A stretch of DNA of 64,000 nt, from positions 1-64,000 of the forward strand of contig UQUL01000004.1 in NCBI GenBank assembly GCA_900544235.1. The letters run 5' to 3'. The stretch is from an uncultured Collinsella sp. (GTDB lineage Bacteria; Actinomycetota; Coriobacteriia; Coriobacteriales; Coriobacteriaceae). The position numbers and the translations under genes were made by a program. Position 1 is the first letter of the stretch; the number at the start of each line of letters is the position of its first letter. The notes beneath the pieces were generated by a model that was not told the origin of the DNA, did no database searches, and saw only the letters and a list, made by a program, of their open reading frames with translations. This document shows, in pieces, positions 53,467 through 62,800 of the stretch.

Positions 53467-56349
53467 ATGACGCTACTGTATTTCCTTACCCTGTTTCCGC
53501 TGGTACCGGCGCTGGGTATGCTGCTCGCGCGCGGTGAGCGAGCCCGCGATGCGGTAGGGCTCATAGGCTCCGGCATTATTATGGCGGTGACAGTTGTAGT
53601 CGCCGTCATGTTTTTTGGCACGGGTCCGCAGAGCTTTGAGGTTGCCCCCGGCACCTCGCATGTGCTCTCGATCGTCAGCTCCGTCATCGACGTAATTCTG
53701 TGCGCCGTCATCCTGTACAACGCGTACAAATACAGGAACGCGCTCACCACGGTGCTCGGCATAGTCCAGCTGGTGGGCTCGCTCGCCTTTGCAGCCATGA
53801 CGTTGCCCGCGGCCGAAGCCGTCACGGCGACGCCGCTCTACCTGGACTACATGAGTGTGATCATGGTCCTCGCCGTCGGTATCGTCGGCAGCCTAATCTG
53901 CGTGTATGCCCTGGGCTACATGAAGGACTTCCAAGCGCACGATGAGCACGAGGCAGCGCTGCGCGGGCAGACCGCGCCCGACCGACGTCCGCAGTTCCTG
54001 GCGCTCATGTTCCTGTTCCTCTCGGCCATGTTCGTCATCGTGACGAGCGACAACCTCGAGTGGCTGTTCTGCGGCTGGGAAATCACCACCGTGTGCTCGT
54101 TCCTTATGATTGGCTACACGCGCACGCCCGAGGCCATCAAGAACGCCTTTACCCAGATTATCCTAAACATGCTGGGCGGCATCGCGTTTTTGGCCGGACT
54201 CATGTATCTGCACGTTAACGGCATGCCGCTGACCATCTCGGGCATGGTCGAGCTTGCCGGCGCCGGAACCGCGCAATCCGCGCTGCTGGTGATGCCGGTC
54301 GTCCTGCTGTCGCTCGCCGCACTCACCAAGGCCGCACAGATGCCGTTCCACACGTGGCTGTTGGGTGCCATGGTTGCCCCTACGCCCACGAGCGCCCTGC
54401 TGCACTCGTCAACCATGGTCAAAGCCGGCGTGTTCCTGATGGTCAAGCTGAGCCCGCTCTATGCCATCTATCCCGTAACCGGCTTTATGGTCACGAGTGT
54501 GGGCGCCATCACGTTTTTGCTCGCTGCCCTCATGGCCATCTCGCAGAGCAACGCCAAACGCGTGCTCGCGTACTCCACCATTTCCAACTTGGGCCTCATC
54601 AGTGCCTGCCTGGGTGTCGGTGCGCCCGAGGCCGTATGGGCGGCCATCTTTCTGATCCTGTTCCACACGGTGGCAAAGTCGCTGCTGTTCCTGTGCGTGG
54701 GCACGGCCGAGCATCATATCGGCAGCCGCAATATCGAGGACATGGACGGTATGTTCAGCCGCATGCCGCACCTGACGCGTCTGATGATGCTGGGCATCAT
54801 GGGCATGTTTGTGGCGCCGTTTGGCATGCTCGTGTCCAAGTGGGGTGCCCTGGTGGCGTTTGCGCAGACTGGCAACGTGCTCATGATCATGGTGCTGGCC
54901 TTTGGCTCGGCCGCGACGTTCTTCTTCTGGGGCAAGTGGCTTGCCAAGCTTTCGGGCGTCGACCCCACGGCTCAAAACGTTGAGGTCAATGTCCATAAGA
55001 CCGAATGGATGGCGCTCAACACCATCGCCGCGCTGCTGATTCTGTGCTGCGTGGCGTTTCCGGTTATCTCGAGCGGTCTGGTGTCGCCTTACTTGGCCAT
55101 GGTGTTTGGCCGCGTGCCGTACGTTATCGGCAAGGACGCCATGTATCTGATGGTGGTTATCGTGGCGTTTATCGCCGTGGTGCTGCTGACTTCATTCCGC
55201 GTGAGCAACAAGCCGCACGTCAACGTATATCTTTCGGGTGTGGGAACCGACAATTACCGCCATTTCCGCGGCTCGATGGGACACGAGGTGAAGGCCGAAA
55301 AGCGCAATTGGTATTCGGAGGACGCCCTTGGCGAGAAGCGCATTGGCCCCGCAGGTAGCGTCGTGTGCTGCAGCATTATCTTGTTTGCGCTGCTGTGTTG
55401 CGCGTGGATTGGGCCCGAGCGGCTTGCCATGAGCGCGCCCTCGGTGCTGCGCGGCAAGTATTTCGAAGGCTCGGGCGTCGTGGGCATTTTTATTGGCACC
55501 GTGGCGTTTGCCCTGCTGGCGCCGCTTGTGGGCGGCCTGATCGACGGCGTTGACCGCAAACTTTCGGCCCGTATGCAGGGCCGCGTGGGTCCGTGTCTGC
55601 TGCAGCCCTTCTACGACGTTGCCAAGCTGCTGCGCAAGGCCCCCGCCAGCGTAAACACCATGGACGATACCTACATGGCGTGTGCGCTCATCTTTACCGT
55701 GGTGGGCGGCGGCATCTTTGTGTCGGGCTCCAACACGCTGCTGTGCGCTTTTATGGTGACGCTCGCCGCGATCTTTGTGGTGTTGGCGTCCGCCTCGACG
55801 CAAAGCCCGTTTGCCCAGGTCGGCGCCGACCGTGAGTTGCTGCAGGTTATGAGTTACGAGCCCGCCGTTCTGCTGATGAGCGTGGGCCTGTACCTTGCCA
55901 CCGACAGCTTCGATTCCATCGCCGTGACGGGGCAGTCGGCCCCCATCATCGTGTACAGCGCACCCATTTTCCTCGCGTTGCTCGCGGTGCTTACCATCAA
56001 GCTGCGCAAGTCGCCGTTTGACCTTTCGTACTCGCATCACGCGCATCAGGAGATCGTCCAGGGCGTCGCCACCGAGATGAGCGGCGGCACGCTGGCCAAG
56101 ATGACCCTTATGCACTGGTGCGAGACCGTGCTGTTTTTGATGTGGGTGGGCATGTTCTTTGTCTGGGACAACCCCGTGAGCTGGGTTGTAGCCCTGGTCG
56201 TGATGGCCGCGACGTATTTTGTCGAGGTCCTGATCGACAACACCTTCGCACGCAGCACCTGGCGCAGCTGCTTTAGGCTCGGATGGGGCGTGGCGCTGGT
56301 GTTTGGCCTGCTCAACCTTATGCCCATCCTCGTCGACGTGTTTATTTAG
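53467..56349 (+). CDS. Fused EchA-EchB-like membrane subunit of an Ech hydrogenase
   Basis: The 960-residue protein is two complex I-like subunits in one chain. Residues 1-610 are a NuoL/HyfB-type antiporter domain (LTKAAQMPFHTWLLGAM, TPTSALLHSSTMVKAG, and Lys/His in the channel helices). Residues about 665-960 are a NuoH/HyfC/EchB domain with RMQGRVGPCLLQPFYDVAKLL and LRKSPFDLSYSHHAHQE. It would carry ions across the membrane when the hydrogenase works. In characterised Ech these are separate proteins, so the fusion is notable. It is the first gene of a five-gene operon. Confidence 0.9.
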   Translation: MTLLYFLTLFPLVPALGMLLARGERARDAVGLIGSGIIMAVTVVVAVMFFGTGPQSFEVAPGTSHVLSIVSSVIDVILCAVILYNAYKYRNALTTVLGIVQLVGSLAFAAMTLPAAEAVTATPLYLDYMSVIMVLAVGIVGSLICVYALGYMKDFQAHDEHEAALRGQTAPDRRPQFLALMFLFLSAMFVIVTSDNLEWLFCGWEITTVCSFLMIGYTRTPEAIKNAFTQIILNMLGGIAFLAGLMYLHVNGMPLTISGMVELAGAGTAQSALLVMPVVLLSLAALTKAAQMPFHTWLLGAMVAPTPTSALLHSSTMVKAGVFLMVKLSPLYAIYPVTGFMVTSVGAITFLLAALMAISQSNAKRVLAYSTISNLGLISACLGVGAPEAVWAAIFLILFHTVAKSLLFLCVGTAEHHIGSRNIEDMDGMFSRMPHLTRLMMLGIMGMFVAPFGMLVSKWGALVAFAQTGNVLMIMVLAFGSAATFFFWGKWLAKLSGVDPTAQNVEVNVHKTEWMALNTIAALLILCCVAFPVISSGLVSPYLAMVFGRVPYVIGKDAMYLMVVIVAFIAVVLLTSFRVSNKPHVNVYLSGVGTDNYRHFRGSMGHEVKAEKRNWYSEDALGEKRIGPAGSVVCCSIILFALLCCAWIGPERLAMSAPSVLRGKYFEGSGVVGIFIGTVAFALLAPLVGGLIDGVDRKLSARMQGRVGPCLLQPFYDVAKLLRKAPASVNTMDDTYMACALIFTVVGGGIFVSGSNTLLCAFMVTLAAIFVVLASASTQSPFAQVGADRELLQVMSYEPAVLLMSVGLYLATDSFDSIAVTGQSAPIIVYSAPIFLALLAVLTIKLRKSPFDLSYSHHAHQEIVQGVATEMSGGTLAKMTLMHWCETVLFLMWVGMFFVWDNPVSWVVALVVMAATYFVEVLIDNTFARSTWRSCFRLGWGVALVFGLLNLMPILVDVFI

Positions 56350-56361
56350 GAGGCGGCATCC

Positions 56362-56943
56362 ATGGATCATAAAATGTCGCGCTCGCCGTGGGTTATTCAT
56401 TACGACGGCTCGAGCTGCAACGGATGCGATATCGAGGTGCTGGCCTCGCTCACGCCGCTGTTCGATGCGGAGCGCTTTGGCGTGGTCAACACCGGCAACC
56501 CCAAGCATGCGGATATCTTTTTAGTGACGGGCTCGGTCAACGCCCAGAACCTGCCTGTCGTGCGCCAGATCTACAGCCAGATGCTCGAGCCCAAGTGCGT
56601 GGTGGCCTGCGGTATTTGCGCGTGCTCGGGCGGCGTGTTCCGCGATGCCTACAACGTGATTGGCGGTGTGGACCGCGCGATTCCCGTGGACGTGTACGCG
56701 CCCGGGTGCGCCATTCGCCCCGAGACCGTGATCGATGCCATCGTTGAGGCATGCGGCATCCTGGACCAGAAGGAGGCCGTGATGCGCGCCGGCGGCAATC
56801 CGCTCACCGTGGGCGGTGCCGCTACTTGGGACGGCGGCGTTGAGCTGGGCGAGGACGGGTTTGTGGCTGCGGCTGAGGCCGGGGCCGGTGTCGACGCAGG
56901 CGCGGCTGACGGCGCGCCCGCCGCTGCAAAGGAGGCCGAGTAA
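56362..56943 (+). CDS. Ech hydrogenase small subunit, EchC/NuoB-like
   Basis: The 193-residue protein has the proximal 4Fe-4S cluster ligands of NuoB-like subunits: SSCNGCDIE near residue 19, VVACGICACSGGVF and YAPGCAIRPE. The last 45 residues are an Ala/Gly-rich tail. It passes electrons from the ferredoxin-like subunit to the nickel site. AGGAGG precedes the ATG, 12 bases after the EchAB stop, and its TAA overlaps the next ATG. Confidence 0.93.
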   Translation: MDHKMSRSPWVIHYDGSSCNGCDIEVLASLTPLFDAERFGVVNTGNPKHADIFLVTGSVNAQNLPVVRQIYSQMLEPKCVVACGICACSGGVFRDAYNVIGGVDRAIPVDVYAPGCAIRPETVIDAIVEACGILDQKEAVMRAGGNPLTVGGAATWDGGVELGEDGFVAAAEAGAGVDAGAADGAPAAAKEAE

Positions 56944-57686
56944 TGCAAAAGGCAATCTACACCACCGTCGGGATCGATGAACTGTTGCCGCATGTGCAGG
57001 CGCTCAAAGGTACCGGCGCGCGCTTTGTGCAGATGCATGTCGAGCGCTGTGTGGACGACGGATCGTATCGCTTGGTCTATACGTTTATCGACGTTCGTGC
57101 TGCTCAGGAGCATATTGCGCAGGACGGCAGCTATGCGATCGAGAACCTGGTGGTTGAGGGCATCGACCAGTACCAGGAGATTCCGTCCATCAGCTCGTAC
57201 TATCCGGCGGTATTCCCGTTTGAAAACGAAACGCACGACCTGTTTGGTCTTGCCATCACCGATATGCAGATTGACTTTAAGGGCTTTTTCTACCAGGTCT
57301 CGACTGCCGAACCCATGAGCGTTATCACGCCCGAGGTGAAGGCCGCGCGCGAGAAAGCCATGAAGGTGCGTGCCGCCGCCGAGGCCAAGGCGCGCAAGAC
57401 CGCTGCCGAGAAGGCCGCCGCGGCTGCGGCTGCTGCAGGGGAGAGCGCTGCGAGTGCCGGCGATGCTTCGGCTGCGGCGAGCGCCGGCGACGCCGCGGGC
57501 GTCGCTGCTCAGCCCGCTGCGGCTGCCGGCTCCGATGCTCAGCACGATGAGGCTGCTGCGAAGGCCGCGCTCAAGGCCGCCGAGATGGAGGCAAAGCTCG
57601 CCGCCATGGATCCCGAGAAAGCGGCCAAGGTCCGCGCGGCGCTTGCCGCCAAGGTCGCCCGCGACAAGCAGAAAAAGGAGGCGTAA
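56943..57686 (+). CDS. Ech hydrogenase subunit, EchD/NuoC-like
   Basis: The first 125 residues form a NuoC-type domain (RLVYTFIDVRAAQEH, YYPAVFPFENETHDLFGLAI). The other 120 residues are an Ala/Lys/Glu-rich helical tail (EKAAAAAAAAGESAASAGD and repeats), which is not part of the family. The subunit helps join the hydrogenase module to the membrane arm. The ATG overlaps the previous stop (TAATG). The tail might be a coiled or flexible tether; its role is unknown. Confidence 0.88.
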   Translation: MQKAIYTTVGIDELLPHVQALKGTGARFVQMHVERCVDDGSYRLVYTFIDVRAAQEHIAQDGSYAIENLVVEGIDQYQEIPSISSYYPAVFPFENETHDLFGLAITDMQIDFKGFFYQVSTAEPMSVITPEVKAAREKAMKVRAAAEAKARKTAAEKAAAAAAAAGESAASAGDASAAASAGDAAGVAAQPAAAAGSDAQHDEAAAKAALKAAEMEAKLAAMDPEKAAKVRAALAAKVARDKQKKEA

Positions 57687-57691
57687 GGTCC

Positions 57692-58780
57692 ATGGCACAT
57701 CGCTCCGTTATTCCGTTTGGCCCGCAGCACCCGGTGCTGCCCGAGCCGCTTCATCTGGACCTGGTGATCGAGGATGACCGCGTCATCGAGGCAATTCCTC
57801 AGATCGGCTTTGTGCACCGCGGGCTCGAGAAGCTCACCGAAAAGCGCGACATGCATCAGTTTGGCTACATCGCCGAGCGCATCTGCGGCATCTGCGCCGT
57901 GGGCCACAGCTGCGGCTATGCCAGCGCCTGCGAGCGCATGCTCGGCATCGAGGTGCCTGGTCGCGTGCAGTATATCCGCACCATTCTGCACGAGCTTTCG
58001 CGCATTCACTCGCATCTGCTGTGGCTGGGCCTGCTCGCCGACGCCTTTGGCTTCGAGGCGCTGTTCTATCGGTCATGGACCCTGCGCGAGCAGATACTCA
58101 AGATTTTTGAGAGCACTTGCGGCGGGCGCGTGATTCTGTCGATTAACGAGATCGGCGGCCTTAAGCACGATATCGAGGACTCCGAGCTGGCGGGCATTGT
58201 CCAGACGCTCGATGCCATGCGTCCTGACTACGAGGCCCTGGTGCATACGTTTTTGGACGACAACAGCTGCGGCGAGCGCCTGCATGGCGTGGGCGTGATT
58301 AGCAAGAAAGACGCGCTGGAGCTTTCGATGGTCGGTCCGTTCGGCCGCGCCTCGGGCGTGGACTACGACGTGCGCACGTTCGGTGACGGCGCCTATGCGG
58401 ACTTGGCCGCGTTTGAGCCCATCGTTGCTACCGATGGCGATTGCTATGCCCGCTGCCAGGTGCGTTGCGCCGAGGTCACGCAGGCCATGGACATCATTAA
58501 GGAGCTTGTGGGCAAGATTCCGCACGACGGGATTGGCGGGCGCACCAAGCTTACGCCGGCCGACGGCGCGCGCGGCGAGGTTGTGATTGAGCAGCCGCGC
58601 GGCGAGGCGTATTACTATGTGCGCGGCAACGGCACCAAGAACCTGGACCGTTTCCGCGTGCGCACGCCGACGTCGCAGAACTTGGCGGGTCTGACGCATG
58701 CGCTGCAGGGCGTACTCCTTGCCAACGTGCCCATGATTATCCTGACCATCGACCCCTGCATTAGCTGCACGGAAAGGTAG
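57692..58780 (+). CDS. Ech [NiFe]-hydrogenase large subunit, EchE-like
   Basis: The 362-residue protein keeps both nickel-binding motifs: RICGICAVGHS near residue 64 and DPCISCTER at the very C-terminus. NuoD of complex I lacks these cysteines, so this is a true group 4 hydrogenase. The chain stops right after the second motif, so no C-terminal peptide needs removal, as reported for EchE. It reduces protons with electrons from ferredoxin. Maturation (hyp) genes are not in the window. Confidence 0.93.
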   Translation: MAHRSVIPFGPQHPVLPEPLHLDLVIEDDRVIEAIPQIGFVHRGLEKLTEKRDMHQFGYIAERICGICAVGHSCGYASACERMLGIEVPGRVQYIRTILHELSRIHSHLLWLGLLADAFGFEALFYRSWTLREQILKIFESTCGGRVILSINEIGGLKHDIEDSELAGIVQTLDAMRPDYEALVHTFLDDNSCGERLHGVGVISKKDALELSMVGPFGRASGVDYDVRTFGDGAYADLAAFEPIVATDGDCYARCQVRCAEVTQAMDIIKELVGKIPHDGIGGRTKLTPADGARGEVVIEQPRGEAYYYVRGNGTKNLDRFRVRTPTSQNLAGLTHALQGVLLANVPMIILTIDPCISCTER

Positions 58781-58787
58781 GCGCGGC

Positions 58788-59129
58788 ATGAGTTTGCTGA
58801 CATTTGCCAAGACGGCCTTGGGCTCTATGGTCAAGCAGCCGGTAACGGTGTGCTATCCGCAGGAGAAGCTCGCGGCACCCGAGCGCTTGCGCGGGCATAT
58901 CGTCAACGACATGGACGTGTGTATCTGCTGCGGCATGTGTGCGCGTCGCTGTCCGGCGGGCGCGCTCGCGGTCGATCGCAAGGGTGGAACGTGGTCGATC
59001 GACCCGTATGCCTGTGTGGTGTGCGGTGAGTGCATCGAGAGCTGCCCCAAGCACTGCCTGACTATGGACACCGCCCGCACCCCAGTCGCAGCGGACAAGA
59101 CCCCCACGGTAGAAACCAAGCCGGAGTAG
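58788..59129 (+). CDS. Ech hydrogenase ferredoxin-like subunit, EchF
   Basis: The 113-residue protein has two 4Fe-4S sites, CICCGMCARRCP and CVVCGECIESCPKHC, and is related to NuoI/HyfH. It takes electrons from soluble ferredoxin and hands them to the EchC-like subunit. It begins seven bases after the large subunit and is the last gene of the operon; a strong hairpin follows. No formate dehydrogenase or carbon monoxide dehydrogenase gene is near, so Ech fits better than formate hydrogenlyase. Confidence 0.92.
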   Translation: MSLLTFAKTALGSMVKQPVTVCYPQEKLAAPERLRGHIVNDMDVCICCGMCARRCPAGALAVDRKGGTWSIDPYACVVCGECIESCPKHCLTMDTARTPVAADKTPTVETKPE

Positions 59130-59150
59130 CGCCGGAATAGAGCTGGGATA

Positions 59151-59184
59151 GGGGCCGGTGGGGCAAAAATGCCCCACCGGCCCC
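59151..59184. terminator. Perfect 15-bp hairpin after the Ech operon
   Basis: GGGGCCGGTGGGGCA (59151-59165) pairs perfectly with its complement at 59170-59184 over an AAAA loop. No T run follows, so it may slow or protect the transcript more than end it. Confidence 0.7.
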
Positions 59185-59215
59185 GCGCTTAAACGCGCGG
59201 TTGTGCCGTCGCGAA

Positions 59216-59369
59216 CAAAACTATGTCGGTTTACGGGGCTGGATAGCGAACCTCCGACCATACCGAAAATCGCAAAAACAAAACCGCAGGTAGATCGCTT
59301 GCTGTTTTTCAAAAATAGGGGGTATGGATGAGGACTCCGACTTTAGCCCCGTAATCCGGCATAGTTTTG
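59216..59369. repeat. Foldback unit 1 upstream of the giant adhesin
   Basis: A 25-base inverted pair at 59216-59240 and 59345-59369 matches in 23 positions. Inside are CCATACC/GGTATGG (59258-59264/59321-59327) and AAAACCGCAGGTAGATCGCT. A tail with AAACGGATCATTTTTGCC follows at about 59418. The same inner words recur in unit 2 with different outer arms. Confidence 0.75.
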
Positions 59370-59462
59370 AAATAGCACCATATCCGTAGAAGCCCTTGAT
59401 CTCCCGTGGACAGAGGGAAACGGATCATTTTTGCCTTGCGAGGGCTGCCGCGTGACCCGTCT

Positions 59463-59622
59463 GCCACGAAATGGGCCTATCTACTACGTTTAGGCGGCAG
59501 CCCTCGACCACGTCAAGTAATGCGAAATGAAAACCGCAGGTAGAACGCTTGCGGTTTTTCATGAAAAGCGGCTATGGTCGGGGGTATCGAGTCAAACGTA
59601 GTAGATGGCCCGATTTCGTGGC
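59463..59622. repeat. Foldback unit 2 upstream of the giant adhesin
   Basis: Outer arms at 59463-59492 and 59593-59622 are complementary apart from a few changes. The core hairpin AAAACCGCA/TGCGGTTTT (59530-59538/59550-59558) holds AAAACCGCAGGTAGAACGCT, and AAACGGATCATTTTTGCC follows at about 59657. The core and tail match unit 1; the arms do not. Confidence 0.75.
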
Positions 59623-59717
59623 GAGCGTTACCAACTGATCCCCCGGGGACGGAGGAAAACGGATCATTTTTGCCTGATGGCTCCGAGTCGCACCCGTTTT
59701 CCTGCGAAAACTCTCGT

Positions 59718-59830
59718 GTCTCATATTTGGTGAGACATTTGTCTCACGCCCAAAATCAAATCTGAAACGTGTGTCACCTGCCCTAATTGTGTCTCATTTC
59801 GTAACTTTAGGCTGATGCAAGGCCTGAGAC
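59718..59830. promoter_or_regulatory. Cluster of five TGAGAC boxes before the giant adhesin
   Basis: GTCTCA (59718), TGAGAC (59731), GTCTCA (59741), GTCTCA (59791) and TGAGAC (59825) are exact copies in alternating orientation. The first three form overlapping inverted repeats. The last lies 19 bases before the adhesin start. They look like regulator half-sites, though hairpins in the RNA are also possible. Confidence 0.55.
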
Positions 59831-59848
59831 CGCGAGAAGGGAGACACG

Positions 59849-62800
59849 ATGGGTAAGTACACGAGGGGTCTCTTGGCGGTGATACTGGCCGTAGTGCTGG
59901 TGTTGCCAGCCGCAGCATTCGCCATGCTGCCCGAGGCCAACGCCAGGTCCAGCACAGGAATGGACGGACCGATAATGACCGGAAAGGTCGTCGACCCCGA
60001 TACCAGCGGACGCTGGGAAATCTGGGCGGCAGGCCACGGCGGCAATAAGGTAACGACCCAAAACGTCGGCCGAATCTGGACCGATAAGACGGTCAAGGCA
60101 ACCGGGGAAAACGAAGAGTCGGACTTTTTGACCACGCTTTCGGCGATGTCCTCGACGTCTAATTCAACCGTGACAGTCACCACGCCACTTGACATCGTGA
60201 TGGTGTTGGATGCCTCCGGCTCGATGGATGATCCTATGGGTGGCGGAGATCGCACCAAGCGTATCGATGCACTGAAGAGCGCTGCGAACAGCTTTATCAA
60301 TACCATCGCCAAACAAAACGAGGCTATCGAGGGCGTTGATAGGCAGCATAGGGTTGCCATTGTTAAGTTTGCGGGTGATAAGACTGATAAGGTCGGCAAT
60401 GACACGTACTATCAAGGCCAATACAAGTACAACCACTCGCAGGTAATGAAGGGTTTGACCGATTGCTCCGGCGGCAACGTGAAAGCTCTTAAGGATACAG
60501 TTGCTGGAATCAAGCCAAGCGGTGCTACGCGTGCCGACTATGGTCTGGAACTGGCCGGGGATATCACTTCTGGTCGCGCAGATGCCAAGAAGACCGTTGT
60601 GTTCTTTACCGACGGCAAGCCAACGAGCTACAGCGAGTTTGATTCTGACGTCGCCAATGCTGCCGTGACGGCTGCCAAGAAGATGAAGGATGGCAAGGCC
60701 ACCGTTTATACCATCGGCATCTTTAGTGGAGCGGACCCTGTTGCCGATCCCTCGAAAAAGGGGACAAGCGACGTCAACAAGTTTATGCACGCCGTGTCGA
60801 GTAATTATCCCGATGCCACGTCGTATGCGAGCGACGAGCTTGGCACGCGCGCGGAAAATTCCGACTACTACAAGTCGGCGACCAATGCTGAAGAGCTCAA
60901 GAAGGTCTTCGACGACATCTCACAGGCCATCACATCGGAGCCGCCTTATCCGACCGAAATCCATAAGGGCTACGACGAGACCAAGTCCGGCTACATCACG
61001 TTTACCGACGAGCTGGGCGACTTTATGCAGGTCGACGGATTTACCGAAGTCGTCATCAACGGCATGTCGTTTACCAAGGCGAGCAAGACGGTCAACAAAG
61101 AAACCAATACCGACACCTACGAGTTTTCCGGCAAGGCAAAAGACCTGCTCATCACCGTGCAGCGTGCTGGCGATGACAATCCCCGGAAGGGCGATATCGT
61201 AACGGTTAACATTCCTGCGTCGTTGATTCCGCTGAGTCACTTTAAGACCGTAGACGGCAAGCTTTCGGTCGACAACGTTAAGCCCATTCAGGTGAAGTAT
61301 GCCTCGAGCGTGAAGAGCGCCGCACTTGACAACCTGTTTACGCCCGAGAAGGTAGCAGGGCTCAAGAACTACATCGAGCATAATACGACTGTCGTTGACG
61401 GCACCAAGACCGTGAGCTTCTACGCGAACAAGTGGAGCGGTGGTGCGCTGGGTGATACGGTTGCGACCTTTGAGCCGGCCGACACCAACCGCTACTACTA
61501 CTTCCAGAAGCAGACTCCCATTTACGCGGATAAGGACTGCACGCAGCCTGCAAAGAATTCGCTGGCAGATACCGGCACCTATTACTACAAGGATGAGTTT
61601 GAGGAGCGGGGCTCGAACGGCGAGGCCAAGCCCGCCACTGCTGTCATCGAGTTTGTCGGCGGCGACGCAGCGAAGTTTGACGGCGCTCTTGTTGCCGACG
61701 AGGACGGCAACCTTTCGTTTAGCGTGGGAACCGCGCGTTTGGCCTTTATCGATGAGCTCCACACTACCAAGGGCAGCGTGGGCGGCAACAGCACTGGTAC
61801 CGCGACCGACGTTCTCAACCCCAAGTGGAACAACGTGTCTGCCAAGGCGACCGCGACGCATGTCAATTCCTACCTGGGCAACAACGGCAAGATCAGCTTT
61901 GCGTATGACATGACGCCGGCAATGGTGAACACCAAGGCCAGCTTTGGCCTGACCAAGGTGCTCAAGGGTCGCGACTGGACGAATGCTGACGCGTTTGAGT
62001 TTGGCCTGACATCCGAGAGCGGCGCCCCGATGCCTGCGGCTAGGACTGCGACCGTGCGCAAGGCTGACCTGGACCAGGGCAAGGCTGCCATCGACTTCGG
62101 CACGATCGAATACACCGAACCTGGCACGTACGTCTACAAGGTCAGTGAAAAGCATGCCGGGACCACGATTGACGGCATCGCCTACAGCAAGAACGTCGCG
62201 GAGATCACCGTGACGGTAACGCCCGACAAGAAGGGCGAGCTGAGCGCTGGCGTGAAGGTGACCTCGGGCGAGACCGAGTTCAAGAACGTTTACGCCACGA
62301 ATCCTGTTGAGTCCAGCGTCACCGACCAGATTACCGTGACCAAGTCTCTGACCGGGCGTGACCTTACGGCCGACGAGTTCAGCTTTGAGCTGCTCGAAAT
62401 CATTGACAAGGAAGTTAAGCCTGTCGAGACCGTTAAGAACGCCGCCGACGGCAAGGTGACGTTCAGTGCCATCAAGTACACCGAGATCGGCCAGCACACC
62501 TACAAGCTGCATGAGGTTAAGGGCAACGCCGGCGGTATTGACTACGATGACGCGGTCTACACCATCGTGACGACCATCGCCGATAACGGCAAGGGCCAGC
62601 TGGTTGCCACGCACGAGCTGAAGGACGCCAAGGACGTCAAGAGCATCGAGTTCAAGAACGCCTACACCACGAATGCTACCGAGGCATCGCTTGCGGGTAT
62701 CAAGAATCTGCAGGTTGACGACGCTCTGACCCCGGCTGATATCACCGGCAAGTTCACCTTTACCGTGACCGGTGAAGAGGGCGCGCCTATGCCTGCGAGC

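Noticed and set aside
53467..59129. Formate hydrogenlyase or respiratory complex I
   Set aside because: The large subunit has both nickel motifs, so it is not complex I; no formate dehydrogenase gene is present and the gene set matches Ech.
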